DNA of 64,000 bases from positions 124,001-188,000 of the forward strand of contig NZ_JAHKQI010000006.1 of NCBI RefSeq assembly GCF_018860975.1, in the 5' to 3' direction. Numbering within the stretch: the stretch's first letter is position 1; each line of letters begins with the position of its first letter. Positions 1 through 8,535 of this stretch are shown here, piece after piece. Made by a program: the position numbers and the translations under genes. The notes below the pieces were generated by a model. That model was not told the origin of the DNA and did no database searches. It worked only from the letters and a program-made list of their open reading frames with translations. The stretch is from Lentibacter algarum (GTDB lineage Bacteria; Pseudomonadota; Alphaproteobacteria; Rhodobacterales; Rhodobacteraceae).

Positions 1-393
1 CGGATCATGTTCCACACGAATATCAAGCGAAACCTCTAGCCCCTCGCTGATCTGGGCCAATCGTGGAAGCAACCAGAACTCGGACATCGCCGGCAACACA
101 CTGATAACGAACTGCCCCCGTTTCCGACTGCGTTGGAGCTTTTCGCTCGTGTGTGAGAGCTGCTCCAATGCGCCCGCGACGTCAGGGTAAATTGACTCAC
201 CAGCGTCTGTCAGGAAAATCTTGTTGCCGAGCCGCAAGAATAATTCTTTGCCGTAATAGGTCTCAAGGTTTTTCACTTGCAGGCTCACCGCTGCCGAGCT
301 CACGCCAAGCTCTTTGCCAGCTTGGACAAATCCGCCACAGCGGGCCGCACATTCAAATGATCGCAACGCGTTTAGAGGAAGATGATCAGCCAT
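1..393 (-). CDS. LysR-family transcriptional regulator, GcvA-like (partial, N-terminal part)
   Basis: The gene starts at the ATG at 393 on the minus strand and runs off the left edge, so only about 131 N-terminal residues are seen. It opens with the LysR winged helix-turn-helix (LPLNALRSFECAARCGGF, then VSSAAVSLQVKNLE), the style of GcvA-like regulators, and continues into the linker helix and the start of the effector domain. It is divergent from the oxygenase gene at 485, with a 91-bp gap that holds a dyad at 420-435. By the usual LysR arrangement it probably regulates that operon in response to an unknown ligand. Family is clear; the target is inference. Confidence 0.9.
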   Translation of the reverse strand, partial: MADHLPLNALRSFECAARCGGFVQAGKELGVSSAAVSLQVKNLETYYGKELFLRLGNKIFLTDAGESIYPDVAGALEQLSHTSEKLQRSRKRGQFVISVLPAMSEFWLLPRLAQISEGLEVSLDIRVEHDP

Positions 394-419
394 TCTAGCA
401 CCAGTTTTTCTTATGATAC

Positions 420-435
420 CTAACAATTATGTTAG
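420..435. promoter_or_regulatory. Candidate LysR operator dyad
   Basis: CTAACAATTATGTTAG has 6-bp inverted arms (CTAACA/TGTTAG) around a 4-bp AT centre. It sits in the divergent gap between the LysR gene (start 393) and the oxygenase gene (start 485). Location and form fit a LysR binding site, but no binding data exist here. Confidence 0.45.
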
Positions 436-484
436 TTGCTACAGCCGTTACATCGGGCCTAATTTGCGGTCAAGGAGACACAAA

Positions 485-1294
485 ATGCATACCTTAATTG
501 ATCTCGAACGCTTTCCCATCGACCGACCGGAGAGCCCAGAATACGCGGCGCTTGTGGCGCAATGTCAGGCGGACCTTGCGGCAGATGGCATGTTTAATCT
601 TGTAGGTTTTTTGCGGCCCGAGCAGGCACAATTGGCCGCCGACCAACTGAAGCCCGAAATCGCCAAGAACAGCTATACGCATAGTCGCAAGCATAACATC
701 TATTTCAAGAAAGAACTCAGCGATCTTCCAGCAGACCACCCAGCCTTGACCGAATTTCAGACAATAAATCATACGCTCTGTGCGGATCAGCTAGCAGATA
801 GTGCGGTCACGACAATCTATCAGTGGCAACCGCTGGTGACGTTTCTTGCATTGACGATGGGCAAGGACAAATTGTTCACGATGGCCGATCCGATGGCAAA
901 GGTGAATGTCATGGCCTACCACGCTGGCGAGACTTTGAACTGGCATTTTGACCGATCCGAATTCACCACGACGCTGCTGCTGCAAGCGCCGGATGCCGGG
1001 GGTGACTTCGAATACCGCACGGACCTTCGAACGGCGGATGACCCTAATTATGACGGGGTGGCAAAGCTGTTACAGGGGCAAGATCCGGATCTGAAGTCGA
1101 TCACACCGACACCCGGAACGTTGAATGTCTTTCGCGGGATCAACACGCCACACCGCGTGACCAAAATCCAAGGCGATCGTGACCGCATCATCGCCGTTTA
1201 TTCGTTTTATGACCGCCCCGATGTGGTCTTTTCGCCCGAGGAACAGATCGGGTTTTACGGCCGCACAACTGCCGTCCAAAACCACCAGTCCTAG
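485..1294 (+). CDS. 2-oxoglutarate/Fe(II)-dependent oxygenase family protein
   Basis: 269 aa from the ATG at 485, chosen because AAGGAG lies just upstream; an upstream ATG at 413 in the same frame lacks a ribosome site. The iron facial triad is visible as WHFD (H154-x-D156) and H223 in NTPHRV, and R234 sits where 2-oxoglutarate is normally bound. Such enzymes couple 2-oxoglutarate decarboxylation to hydroxylation of a small substrate. It is first in an operon ahead of the DddP-like, PhnD-like and ammonia-lyase-like genes, 26 bp before the next start, and is probably under the divergent LysR protein. The substrate is unknown; an amino-acid or betaine-like compound would fit its neighbours. Confidence 0.8.
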   Translation: MHTLIDLERFPIDRPESPEYAALVAQCQADLAADGMFNLVGFLRPEQAQLAADQLKPEIAKNSYTHSRKHNIYFKKELSDLPADHPALTEFQTINHTLCADQLADSAVTTIYQWQPLVTFLALTMGKDKLFTMADPMAKVNVMAYHAGETLNWHFDRSEFTTTLLLQAPDAGGDFEYRTDLRTADDPNYDGVAKLLQGQDPDLKSITPTPGTLNVFRGINTPHRVTKIQGDRDRIIAVYSFYDRPDVVFSPEEQIGFYGRTTAVQNHQS

Positions 1295-1320
1295 AAGTCT
1301 GCGCACAGGAAACCACCATA

Positions 1321-2583
1321 ATGAACACTGTCGAAGCCGCCTTTAAGGATGATCGCAAGCTGACTTATCTAAATAGTGAAGGTGCCGACAAACCCTTGAT
1401 CAGCCCTGTGCCTGATACGGTTCTGGATGACGCACGCAAATACCGGCTGGGGCGGTTCCGCGACCAGATGGCAAAACACGATGTCGCCGCTTTATTGCTC
1501 TATGACCCGATCAACATTCGCTATGCGTTTGACAGCTCGAACATGCAAATCTGGACGACGCATAATCCGATGCGCTACGCTATGATATTAGCTGACGGGC
1601 CCGCGATAATGTGGGAATTCAAAGGCTGTGAACATCTGAACGACGGTCTCCCCGGGATCGACGAAGTTCGCACAGCGATTTCTTGGATGTTCATGGCAAA
1701 GGGCGACAAAGCAGAAAGCTGCATTGCACCGTGGGCCGATGAACTGGTTGCACTTGTCCGCGAACATGGCGGTAGCAACTCCCGCATCGCCATCGACAAA
1801 CTTGACGCGCCGGGGGTGGCTGCGCTTGAAGATCGAGGGCTGACTTACGTCGAGGGCACCGAGCTGACAGAGCTGGCACGAGCGATCAAGTCCCCGTCCG
1901 AAATTGAACTGATGCGCTGGACGATCCGCGTGTGCGAAGCGGGGATGGCCCGCATTTATGACCATTCCATTCCCGGCACGACGGAACGCGAACTTTGGGC
2001 GCATCTGCATTTTGAGAACGCGCGCTCTGGCGGTGATTGGCTGGAGACCAAACTGCTGACCTGCGGCCCGCATACAAACCCTTGGTATAAGGAATGTTCT
2101 GACCGGATCTGCCAATCGGGTGAAATGATCTCGTTTGATACGGACATGATTGGCCCTTATGGCTATTGCGCCGATCTGTCGCGCAGTTGGACCTGTGGCT
2201 ACACCCCGATGAACGACACGCAAAGGCGGCTATATGCAACGGCCCGCGATCAGATCGAACATAATCTCGCGCTGGTGATCCCTGGCATGAGTTATGCAGA
2301 GTATAACGCCAAAAGCTGGCGCATCCCTGCCGCTCATACGGACTATCGCTATTCGTTGGCGCTGCACGGCGTGGGCATGGCAGATGAGTATCCCGTTGTG
2401 CCGCTGCACGTCGATTTTGACGAGACATCCGCAGCAACTGGGCATCTTGAACCCGGTATGGTCGTCTGTGTCGAGAGTCTGATTGCTGAGACGGGATCAG
2501 AAAGCATCAAGCTTGAAACCCAGGTTTTGGTCACTGAAACCGGCTATGAAAGGCTTGATACCTTTCCGTGGGAAGACGTGTGA
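1321..2583 (+). CDS. M24-fold metalloprotein, DddP-like (possible DMSP lyase)
   Basis: 420 aa with the creatinase/prolidase (M24) fold. Residues matching the metal ligands I recall for DddP are present: D273, D275 (SFDTD), D285, H349 (LHGVG), E385 and E399. The Asp six residues after the histidine, proposed as the catalytic base in DddP, is also present (D355 in MADEYP). The blocks YDPINIRYAFDSSNMQ and TNPWYKEC are DddP-like too. DddP cleaves dimethylsulfoniopropionate to acrylate and DMS in roseobacters. Remembered DddP sequences resemble this one only moderately (by eye about 45%), so a paralogue acting on a related compound is equally possible. The following gene overlaps its stop codon as GTGA. 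Confidence 0.75.
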   Translation: MNTVEAAFKDDRKLTYLNSEGADKPLISPVPDTVLDDARKYRLGRFRDQMAKHDVAALLLYDPINIRYAFDSSNMQIWTTHNPMRYAMILADGPAIMWEFKGCEHLNDGLPGIDEVRTAISWMFMAKGDKAESCIAPWADELVALVREHGGSNSRIAIDKLDAPGVAALEDRGLTYVEGTELTELARAIKSPSEIELMRWTIRVCEAGMARIYDHSIPGTTERELWAHLHFENARSGGDWLETKLLTCGPHTNPWYKECSDRICQSGEMISFDTDMIGPYGYCADLSRSWTCGYTPMNDTQRRLYATARDQIEHNLALVIPGMSYAEYNAKSWRIPAAHTDYRYSLALHGVGMADEYPVVPLHVDFDETSAATGHLEPGMVVCVESLIAETGSESIKLETQVLVTETGYERLDTFPWEDV

Positions 2584-2840
2584 GCTGCGCGCCGATCAGC
2601 GGATCAAGGGCAGAAGCCTTGCTGGACTTTGACCTAGGGGTGCATTCGTTTCCCACCAGCACCACCGCTCTTTTGGCCCAGCCCTTGTTCGACCAAGGCC
2701 TGAAATGGTGCTTTGGTTTCAACCAGGAAGAGGCGCTGAAGCAGGTTCATGCGGAGTTCCCCGAACATCAGGATGTCATGGCGCTTTTGGTTGAGGCGAC
2801 GTGCAGCAGGCCGCCATCTAACGCAAGGATCGCCTCATGA
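2580..2840 (+). pseudogene. Internally deleted remnant of a large TPR-repeat protein
   Basis: 86 codons from a GTG overlapping the previous stop, ending in an ATGA overlap with the next gene. Residues around HSFPTSTTA and LFDQGLKWCFGFNQEEA match the N-terminus of a roughly 550-aa tetratricopeptide protein family. The text then jumps directly to FPEHQDVMALLVEA, which in that family lies more than 100 residues further on, and stops soon after. So an internal segment and most of the C-terminus appear to be lost in frame. The frame may survive only because it keeps translational coupling in the operon. It could instead be a retained mini-protein. Confidence 0.6.
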
Positions 2841-3577
2841 TCGCAAGCCTTCCCATGTACGACCGGCCCGAGTTAGCCGCAGCCCATCGGCGGTTCTGGG
2901 ATCTCGTTCGGCGCGGCCTGCACAGACATGGCATTGACGCGCCCCAAGCGCTGTCGCAGCGCGATGATCTGATGGCGGTATGGAGCGACCCCGCGATGGT
3001 ACTTGCCCAGACCTGTGGCATGCCTTACCGCAAGTTGTTGCACGGCAAAGTCAATTTGGTCGGCACCCCGGATTATCGCCTTAAGGGTTGCCCTGAGGGC
3101 CATTATTACAGCGTGTTTGTGGTGCGAAAGGATGATCCGCGGACAACCTTGCAAGACTATGCGGCGGCGACATTTGCCTTCAACGAAGAGAATTCGCAGT
3201 CCGGATTTGCCGCGCCTTTAAACCACGGCGCCGCAGCAGGTGTTACGTTCCCCAAACGTATTCAGTCGTTTGGCCATGCCCTTTCTGCCCAGATGGTCGC
3301 ATCGGGAAAGGCAGACATTGCAGCACTGGATGCGGTGACCTGGCGGTTAATCAAACGCTATGACGCGTTTGCAAATGATCTGCGCGTACTTAAAATCACA
3401 GCACCCACAACACCGGTTCTGCCCTTTATCACCTCTACACATCATAACCCCGAACTGGTGTTTGATGCCGTCGAACAGGGCATTGACCAATTGTCAGACA
3501 CGGATAGAGCCACCCTTGGACTTTTCGGCATCGTTAGGATTCCGGCGTCAGAGTATCTGGCTGTGCCCAACCCTTAA
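2837..3577 (+). CDS. PhnD/SsuA-type substrate-binding-like protein (cytoplasmic)
   Basis: 246 aa, start ATG overlapping the previous TGA. The sequence follows the phosphate/phosphonate-type periplasmic binding fold: an N-terminal SLPMYDRPE, the GTPDYRLKGCPEGHYYSVFVV strand-helix region in two parts, then FAFNEENSQSG and GKADIAALDAVTW, which line the ligand cleft in PhnD-like proteins. There is no signal peptide and no ABC permease or ATPase next to it, so it is unlikely to be a transporter component as it stands. It may be a soluble ligand sensor or an enzyme built on this fold. It is translationally coupled to the upstream genes. Confidence 0.7.
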   Translation: MIASLPMYDRPELAAAHRRFWDLVRRGLHRHGIDAPQALSQRDDLMAVWSDPAMVLAQTCGMPYRKLLHGKVNLVGTPDYRLKGCPEGHYYSVFVVRKDDPRTTLQDYAAATFAFNEENSQSGFAAPLNHGAAAGVTFPKRIQSFGHALSAQMVASGKADIAALDAVTWRLIKRYDAFANDLRVLKITAPTTPVLPFITSTHHNPELVFDAVEQGIDQLSDTDRATLGLFGIVRIPASEYLAVPNP

Positions 3578-3661
3578 TCACGGGCCCTTAATCCCCAACC
3601 CTCAAACACGGGCCCGCTCCATTCTCGCGGAGCAGGCCTCCCAACATTTAGGAACAGTATT

Positions 3662-5161
3662 TTGACCAGCACCACTGTGAAATCCGCGTATTCTGAACAC
3701 CTTACTCTTTCCGGCGTTGATCTTGATTGTGGGGCGCTTGTTCAGGCAGTTAGTCATGCGCAGAAAATACAAGTTCGTCCCGATTGTATGGATCAGGTTG
3801 CAAAACGCCGCGCGGCTGTCGACACAATCGTGCGTAAGGGCATTCCGTCTTATGGCATCACTACCGGTGTCGGATCGCAAAAAGATTTTGTGGTCTCCGA
3901 AGGCGAAGTTGCCGCCTATAATTTGCGTCTTGTAAACGCCCATGCAACCCGTATTCCCGGCCCTGTGCTGGCACCCGCAGTGGTGCGGGCCGCACTGATT
4001 GTTATGATCAACGAATTTGCGCAGGGGCATTCCGGCATCAGCCCGCAATTGCTAGAAACCATGATTGCGGCCTGCAACGACAACGAAATGCCGCAGATCG
4101 ACGCCAGCGGGTCCGTTGGTGCATCTGATCTGGTGCCACTCGCCCAGATGGCGGTCTGGCTGCTGAACCTTGACGCGGCAAAGGCACAGGGCCTGCCAAA
4201 GGCAAAAGAAACGCTTTCATTGATCAACCACAACGCGGTGACATTGGCCCTTGGGGCCTTTGCAGTGGTCGAGCTGAAACAACAACTCGCGCTTTTTGAT
4301 CTGGTCGGGGCCGTCACGCTCGAAGGTTTTTGCGGAAATCTTGGCGCGATGTCAGAGGCCGTAAATCAGGTTCACAAACGCCCCGGTCAACGCGCAAGCG
4401 CTGCGCGAATGCGCCATCATCTACGAGGCTCCAAACTTTGGTCGCCTGACGCTGCAAGACTTATTCAAGACCCTCTTAGCTTTCGGGCATTGTCACAAGT
4501 CCACGGAGCAGTAGCCGAAGCTGCAGACCGTATGGAAATGATCTGGGATCAAGAACTGAACACCGTCAATGATAACCCCATCATTGTGCCTGACATAAAC
4601 GGCGCGGTGTCACACGCCAATATGGACACCACGCGGCTGACGCTTGCACTTGATACGATGCGACAGGCGCTTGGCAAACTCGCTGATCTGTCGGGCGAGC
4701 GCATCCAGAAACTTCAGTGGCCCGCATTTTCTGGCTTGCCAACGGGATTGGCCGAAAACAACGGAGCTGCGACAGGTGGCGTTCAGTTTCTAAACCTTGG
4801 TCATATTGCGTCGTCGTTGATCACATCAATGAAGATTTGGGCCCGCCCACACCTGCTTATTTCGGTAGGCCAACTTGCGGATGGTGTCGAAGATACCTCT
4901 GGTCATGCACTGCATGCGGTCCATGATTTGCAACGCCAGTTGGATACCGGCTGGAAGGTCGCCGCCCTTGAGATGAGCATTGCCGTTTGGGCGACCCACC
5001 GTCGTAAGATCCCGCTCGATTGTCTCGGGCAAGATGTGCGGCGCAGCTATGAGGCCATCCGCCCTCTGTTGCCCATTGGCACCGAAGGCGAACAGCAATT
5101 TGCCCTTTCCGAAGTTATCGACGCGGTTAAAGCACTCGCGACATCAAGCCAACAAACCTGA
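3662..5161 (+). CDS. Histidine/aromatic ammonia-lyase family protein with an ASD in place of the MIO Ala-Ser-Gly
   Basis: 499 aa from TTG at 3662 with AGGA about 8 bp upstream. Family landmarks are the catalytic tyrosine loop SYGITTGVG (Y64), NDNPII near residues 303-308, and LIQDPLSFRALSQVHGA. The prosthetic-group segment reads SVGASDLVPLAQM, where active lyases have SVGASGDLAPLAHM. The glycine that closes the methylidene-imidazolone ring is therefore absent (A154-S155-D156). Histidine ammonia-lyases remove ammonia from histidine to give urocanate. Whether this protein can form MIO or works by another route is open. There is no hutU, hutI or hutG nearby, so a classical histidine pathway is not supported. 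Confidence 0.8.
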   Translation: MTSTTVKSAYSEHLTLSGVDLDCGALVQAVSHAQKIQVRPDCMDQVAKRRAAVDTIVRKGIPSYGITTGVGSQKDFVVSEGEVAAYNLRLVNAHATRIPGPVLAPAVVRAALIVMINEFAQGHSGISPQLLETMIAACNDNEMPQIDASGSVGASDLVPLAQMAVWLLNLDAAKAQGLPKAKETLSLINHNAVTLALGAFAVVELKQQLALFDLVGAVTLEGFCGNLGAMSEAVNQVHKRPGQRASAARMRHHLRGSKLWSPDAARLIQDPLSFRALSQVHGAVAEAADRMEMIWDQELNTVNDNPIIVPDINGAVSHANMDTTRLTLALDTMRQALGKLADLSGERIQKLQWPAFSGLPTGLAENNGAATGGVQFLNLGHIASSLITSMKIWARPHLLISVGQLADGVEDTSGHALHAVHDLQRQLDTGWKVAALEMSIAVWATHRRKIPLDCLGQDVRRSYEAIRPLLPIGTEGEQQFALSEVIDAVKALATSSQQT

Positions 5162-5281
5162 CATTCGCTGCAAAGGTCACAAAGCTCGCTTTCTGTGCTG
5201 TTTGTCTCAATCCCGTGACAGCAAAACCAAAACGTCCCGAAAACTCTCACCAAGCTCGTAACCCCTTCAGAAACGTCGCCA

Positions 5282-5314
5282 TGAGAAAAGTCACTGTCGC
5301 AGTGAGAAAAGTCA
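5282..5314. promoter_or_regulatory. Two direct repeats TGAGAAAAGTCA, 21 bp apart
   Basis: TGAGAAAAGTCA occurs identically at 5282-5293 and 5303-5314, a 21-bp offset (two helical turns), 48 bp before the Rieske gene start. The spacing suits a dimeric or tandem activator bound on one DNA face. The rest of the gap 5162-5361 shows no gene. Confidence 0.45.
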
Positions 5315-5361
5315 GCCGGCTCATTTCTGCTAGAATCCCTCTAACATAGGGAGACATCAAC

Positions 5362-6510
5362 ATGAGCACTGATCTGTCCGGCGTTATGCGCCCTGTCGCC
5401 AAGGCCAACGGCCTGCCCAACGAACATTACACTGACGAGCGCGTGTTCATGGAAGAGCGCGATGCGGTGCTTTACAACAACTGGTCGGGTATCGGAACCG
5501 AGGCTGATGTGCCCGAGAACGGTGATGCAAAGCCGATCGAGTTTATCGGTATGCCGCTGCTCCTAATTCGCGACACTGAAGGCCAAGTGCGGGTGTTTCA
5601 AAACACCTGTCGGCACCGCGGAATGATCCTTGTTTCCGAGCCCAAGAAGATCGAAGGCGCGATCCGCTGCCCCTATCATTCGTGGTGTTACTCAACCAAA
5701 GGCAAGCTCGTCGCGCAGCCGCATGTCGGCGGGCCGGGCATGAACACCCACAAAGACATGCCCAAAAGCGAGCTCGGGCTTTACGAGGTGCCAAGCTATA
5801 TCTGGCTCGGGGTAATCTACGTTAACGCCTCAAATACGGCCCCGCCCTTTGAAGACGTGCATGCCGAGTTGCTGGAACGCTGGAAAGAGTTCGATGTTCC
5901 GATGTATCACGGAGGGGAAGACAGCCGCTTTGAACTTGAGGTTGATACCAACTGGAAGCTCGCAGTCGAGAACTACTGCGAGAGCTATCACCTGCCGTGG
6001 GTGCACCCCGGCCTTAACAGCTACTCACGGCTGGAAGACCACTACAACATTGAAGAATATGGCCACTACTCCGGACAGGGCACGCTGGTTTACCGTCAGC
6101 TCAAAGGCCAGATGGGCGAAACATTCCCCGACTTTCCGAACCTCTCGGACAAATGGAATGAAGGCGGCGAATACATCACCGTCTACCCCAACGTGCTGCT
6201 CGGTGTGCAGCGTGATCATGCCTTCGCGATCATCCTTGAGCCGAAGACCGTTGATACCACGACCGAGCATGTGCACCTGTTTTACGCCGAGCCAAAGGTT
6301 GATGAAGCCCTGCGCGCCAAGAACGCGACCCAGTGGAAAGGTGTGTTCATCGAAGACATCTTCGTGGTCGAAGGCATGCAAAAGGGGCGCTACGGGCGGG
6401 CTTTTGACGGCGGGCGTTTCTCTCCGGCGATGGACGGGCCGACGCATTGCTTTCATGACTGGATCGCACGGCAAATCACGGGGCACCGCCAGAAAATGGC
6501 CGCCGAGTGA
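5362..6510 (+). CDS. Rieske aromatic-ring-hydroxylating oxygenase, large (alpha) subunit
   Basis: 382 aa with GGGAGA upstream of the ATG. The Rieske 2Fe-2S site is C83-x-H85 (NTCRHRG) and C103-x2-H106 (CPYHSW). The mononuclear iron site shows NYCESYHLPWVHPG (H210, H215), and a late aspartate in FIEDIF may be the third ligand. The length and layout resemble the choline/glycine-betaine monooxygenase and stachydrine-demethylase branch rather than true ring dioxygenases, so N-demethylation of a betaine is a fair guess. No ferredoxin reductase is adjacent, so electrons must come from elsewhere. Upstream direct repeats suggest its own regulation. Confidence 0.85.
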   Translation: MSTDLSGVMRPVAKANGLPNEHYTDERVFMEERDAVLYNNWSGIGTEADVPENGDAKPIEFIGMPLLLIRDTEGQVRVFQNTCRHRGMILVSEPKKIEGAIRCPYHSWCYSTKGKLVAQPHVGGPGMNTHKDMPKSELGLYEVPSYIWLGVIYVNASNTAPPFEDVHAELLERWKEFDVPMYHGGEDSRFELEVDTNWKLAVENYCESYHLPWVHPGLNSYSRLEDHYNIEEYGHYSGQGTLVYRQLKGQMGETFPDFPNLSDKWNEGGEYITVYPNVLLGVQRDHAFAIILEPKTVDTTTEHVHLFYAEPKVDEALRAKNATQWKGVFIEDIFVVEGMQKGRYGRAFDGGRFSPAMDGPTHCFHDWIARQITGHRQKMAAE

Positions 6511-6716
6511 GCGATCTCGACGCCCGCCTGCTCAAAGCTCATGCGATCGAGGACAACAGCGCCTTGATCGGCCTCTACACCGAGGCCGGCGAGCAAGCGC
6601 CTGAAGAGATCGCACGCGGGTTCTACCTCACCCACGCATTCATCTACGCCCTTGAAGCCGGTGATGCGCGCGCATCTGCCCTGCATGCCAGCCTCAAAGC
6701 CATGGGCCGCGTCTAG
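6507..6716 (+). CDS. Small helical hypothetical protein coupled to the Rieske gene
   Basis: 69 aa from a GTG that overlaps the Rieske stop (GTGA). It is predicted mostly helical, with ARGFYLTHAFIYALEAGDARASAL resembling a single TPR/SEL1-like helical pair (read in two parts). No membrane segment or cofactor motif is visible. Translational coupling suggests co-expression in fixed ratio with the oxygenase. Function is not recognised. Confidence 0.7.
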   Translation: MSDLDARLLKAHAIEDNSALIGLYTEAGEQAPEEIARGFYLTHAFIYALEAGDARASALHASLKAMGRV

Positions 6717-6782
6717 GCCTTCCCCTGTGGCGCGCCAGAAAATCTGCCTGTTTTCCGAGCCTTGAATGGCCTTCGTTCAAAT

Positions 6783-7580
6783 CTATTGTTGCACTTGCAG
6801 CGACACGCTCATGTTTTCTGCCGAGTTTCCAATGCGCAGACCCGACATAGGCGCCGCCTCGCGTGAATCTCGCCCCACGGCAATTCGAACATAGCGTTCG
6901 TCGGCTGATATTCCGTTAGAAACGTCAAAGGACACCCAGCCCAGCCCGTCTATGTGCGCTTCAGCCCATGCATGGGTAGCGTCCTGGTCGATACGATCAT
7001 CCATCCGCAAGTAACCGCTGATATAGCGTGCCGGAATACCCGCGTGGCGCAGGGCTGAAATGAAGATTTGCGCGTGGTCCTGACAGACGCCGCTGGCTGC
7101 GTTGAGCGCTTCTTCTGCTGTGGTTTTGACGTTGGTTTCCGACTGGCCGTAAGGCACCTTCGCCAAGATGGCTGCTGAAAGCGCGTGCAGTTCGTCCAGA
7201 TCACCGGCGGGTGTTTTGATATGCTTGGCAAGTGCCCTGATACCCTTACCCGCAGTCGTGCGTGGCGTGCTTTGTCTGAACAGCCACAAAGGGGCCACTC
7301 CATAGGTTTTGCCATAGATGCCATCAGAGTTGTGGGTCTCGACCTCGCCTGCCACCGTGATCGAGATTTCGCTCACCCCGCTTTCGGCTTGCACGAGCAT
7401 TGTGGTGTTGTTGAACTCGTCCTGAAACTGCAACTCTTCGGAACCGCCAGAGACACTCATAGCCCAGTTCAAAACGGTTTGGTTGTGGTCGGTTAAGGGT
7501 GTCAGGCGAACCTGCTGCAACCCGTAGCGCACAGGCTCGTCATAACTATAGGTCGTGGTATGCGATATCTTGAGTTTCAT
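6783..7580 (-). CDS. Transglutaminase-like cysteine protease family protein
   Basis: 265 aa. The N-terminal beta-barrel common to this bacterial branch begins MKLKISHTTTYSYDEPV. The catalytic triad is readable: Cys in AASGVCQDHA, His in ATHAWAEAHI and Asp in WVSFDVSNG. No signal peptide, so cytoplasmic. It follows the alpha-E gene by 9 bp on the same strand, and the ATP-grasp gene precedes that, forming a three-gene operon. In this family the triad can hydrolyse or transfer peptide or isopeptide bonds. The target is unknown. Confidence 0.85.
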   Translation of the reverse strand: MKLKISHTTTYSYDEPVRYGLQQVRLTPLTDHNQTVLNWAMSVSGGSEELQFQDEFNNTTMLVQAESGVSEISITVAGEVETHNSDGIYGKTYGVAPLWLFRQSTPRTTAGKGIRALAKHIKTPAGDLDELHALSAAILAKVPYGQSETNVKTTAEEALNAASGVCQDHAQIFISALRHAGIPARYISGYLRMDDRIDQDATHAWAEAHIDGLGWVSFDVSNGISADERYVRIAVGRDSREAAPMSGLRIGNSAENMSVSLQVQQ

Positions 7581-7589
7581 GAGGACAGC

Positions 7590-8531
7590 CTAACCATTGA
7601 ACTGATAATCCTGCTCAATCTGGGATCCGATCGCGTTGTTGTCACGAATGAAACCCGCGATGAACTGGTGTAACCCGTCATCAAAAATCGTTTTGATGGT
7701 GTGGGCTCGCAGTTTGTTCAACTGCGCATCGACCAAATCGTACGAGGGCGCAGGTGCTCCGTAGTCTTTTGCGAGAAAGCCCAAATGCGCCTCGATTGCA
7801 TGGCTTGCGGAGTTAAGCGATCTTGGAAACCGAGAATCAAGTATCATGAACTCCGCGATGTTGGCAGACGTCATGTTGCCCTCATTGAGCCACCTGAAAG
7901 CACGATGAGCCGAAACAGACCGCAGGATCGTCTCCCATTGCACGTTGTCGAGCGGAGAGCCAACAAAGCTCGCTGACGGAAGCAGCGTGTAGTATTTAAC
8001 ATCAATGATCCGTGCCGTGTTATCGGCGCGTTCGAGAGACGTTCCGATCTGTGCGAAGTCATAGATATCATTGCGCAGCATCGTGCCGTGCAGCGCCCCG
8101 CGCACCAAGGCGCTGTGGCGGCGCACTTCACCCAAAAGTGCAGGCAGCTCGGTTTCACGAACCGGGCGTTTCATAGCCGCCTTCATAACCATCCAGCTTT
8201 CGTTCACCGCCTCCCAGACTTCTGTTGTCAGGGCGGTTCGCACAAGGCGCGCGTTCATGCGGGCATTCGCGATGACGTTCATAACGCTCGACGGATTGCG
8301 CATGTCGCGCAGAAGGTAGTCGACGACATGAGCAGCGGCATAGCTGTCATAAATGTCGTCATATCCCGCGCGCACGCCAGCCGTTGTCACAACCGACTTC
8401 CACTCGGATTCAGAGTCGCTGGAGCGTGTCAGCGCAATGCGAAATCCGGCTTCGATCAGTCGGGCAGTGTTTTCACTGCGCTCCAGAAAGCGAAACATCC
8501 AGTAAAGGCCACCTGCGGTTTTGCCTAGCAT
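7590..8531 (-). CDS. Alpha-E domain protein (DUF403)
   Basis: 313 aa from the ATG at 8531, selected because GGAGG lies upstream inside the end of the ATP-grasp gene; a longer frame to 8573 has no such site. The all-helical alpha-E signature includes ARGLYWMxRFLERSENTARLIE-like text at the start (here GGLYWMFRFLERSENTAR) and RADNTARIIDVKYY mid-protein. These proteins nearly always accompany circularly permuted ATP-grasp enzymes and transglutaminases, as here. Their biochemical role is not established; a structural or substrate-handling partner is the usual assumption. Confidence 0.85.
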   Translation of the reverse strand: MLGKTAGGLYWMFRFLERSENTARLIEAGFRIALTRSSDSESEWKSVVTTAGVRAGYDDIYDSYAAAHVVDYLLRDMRNPSSVMNVIANARMNARLVRTALTTEVWEAVNESWMVMKAAMKRPVRETELPALLGEVRRHSALVRGALHGTMLRNDIYDFAQIGTSLERADNTARIIDVKYYTLLPSASFVGSPLDNVQWETILRSVSAHRAFRWLNEGNMTSANIAEFMILDSRFPRSLNSASHAIEAHLGFLAKDYGAPAPSYDLVDAQLNKLRAHTIKTIFDDGLHQFIAGFIRDNNAIGSQIEQDYQFNG

Positions 8532-8535
8532 CGCT

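Noticed and set aside
3662-5161. Classical hutH of a histidine-utilisation operon
   Set aside because: No other hut genes nearby and the MIO triad is not intact.
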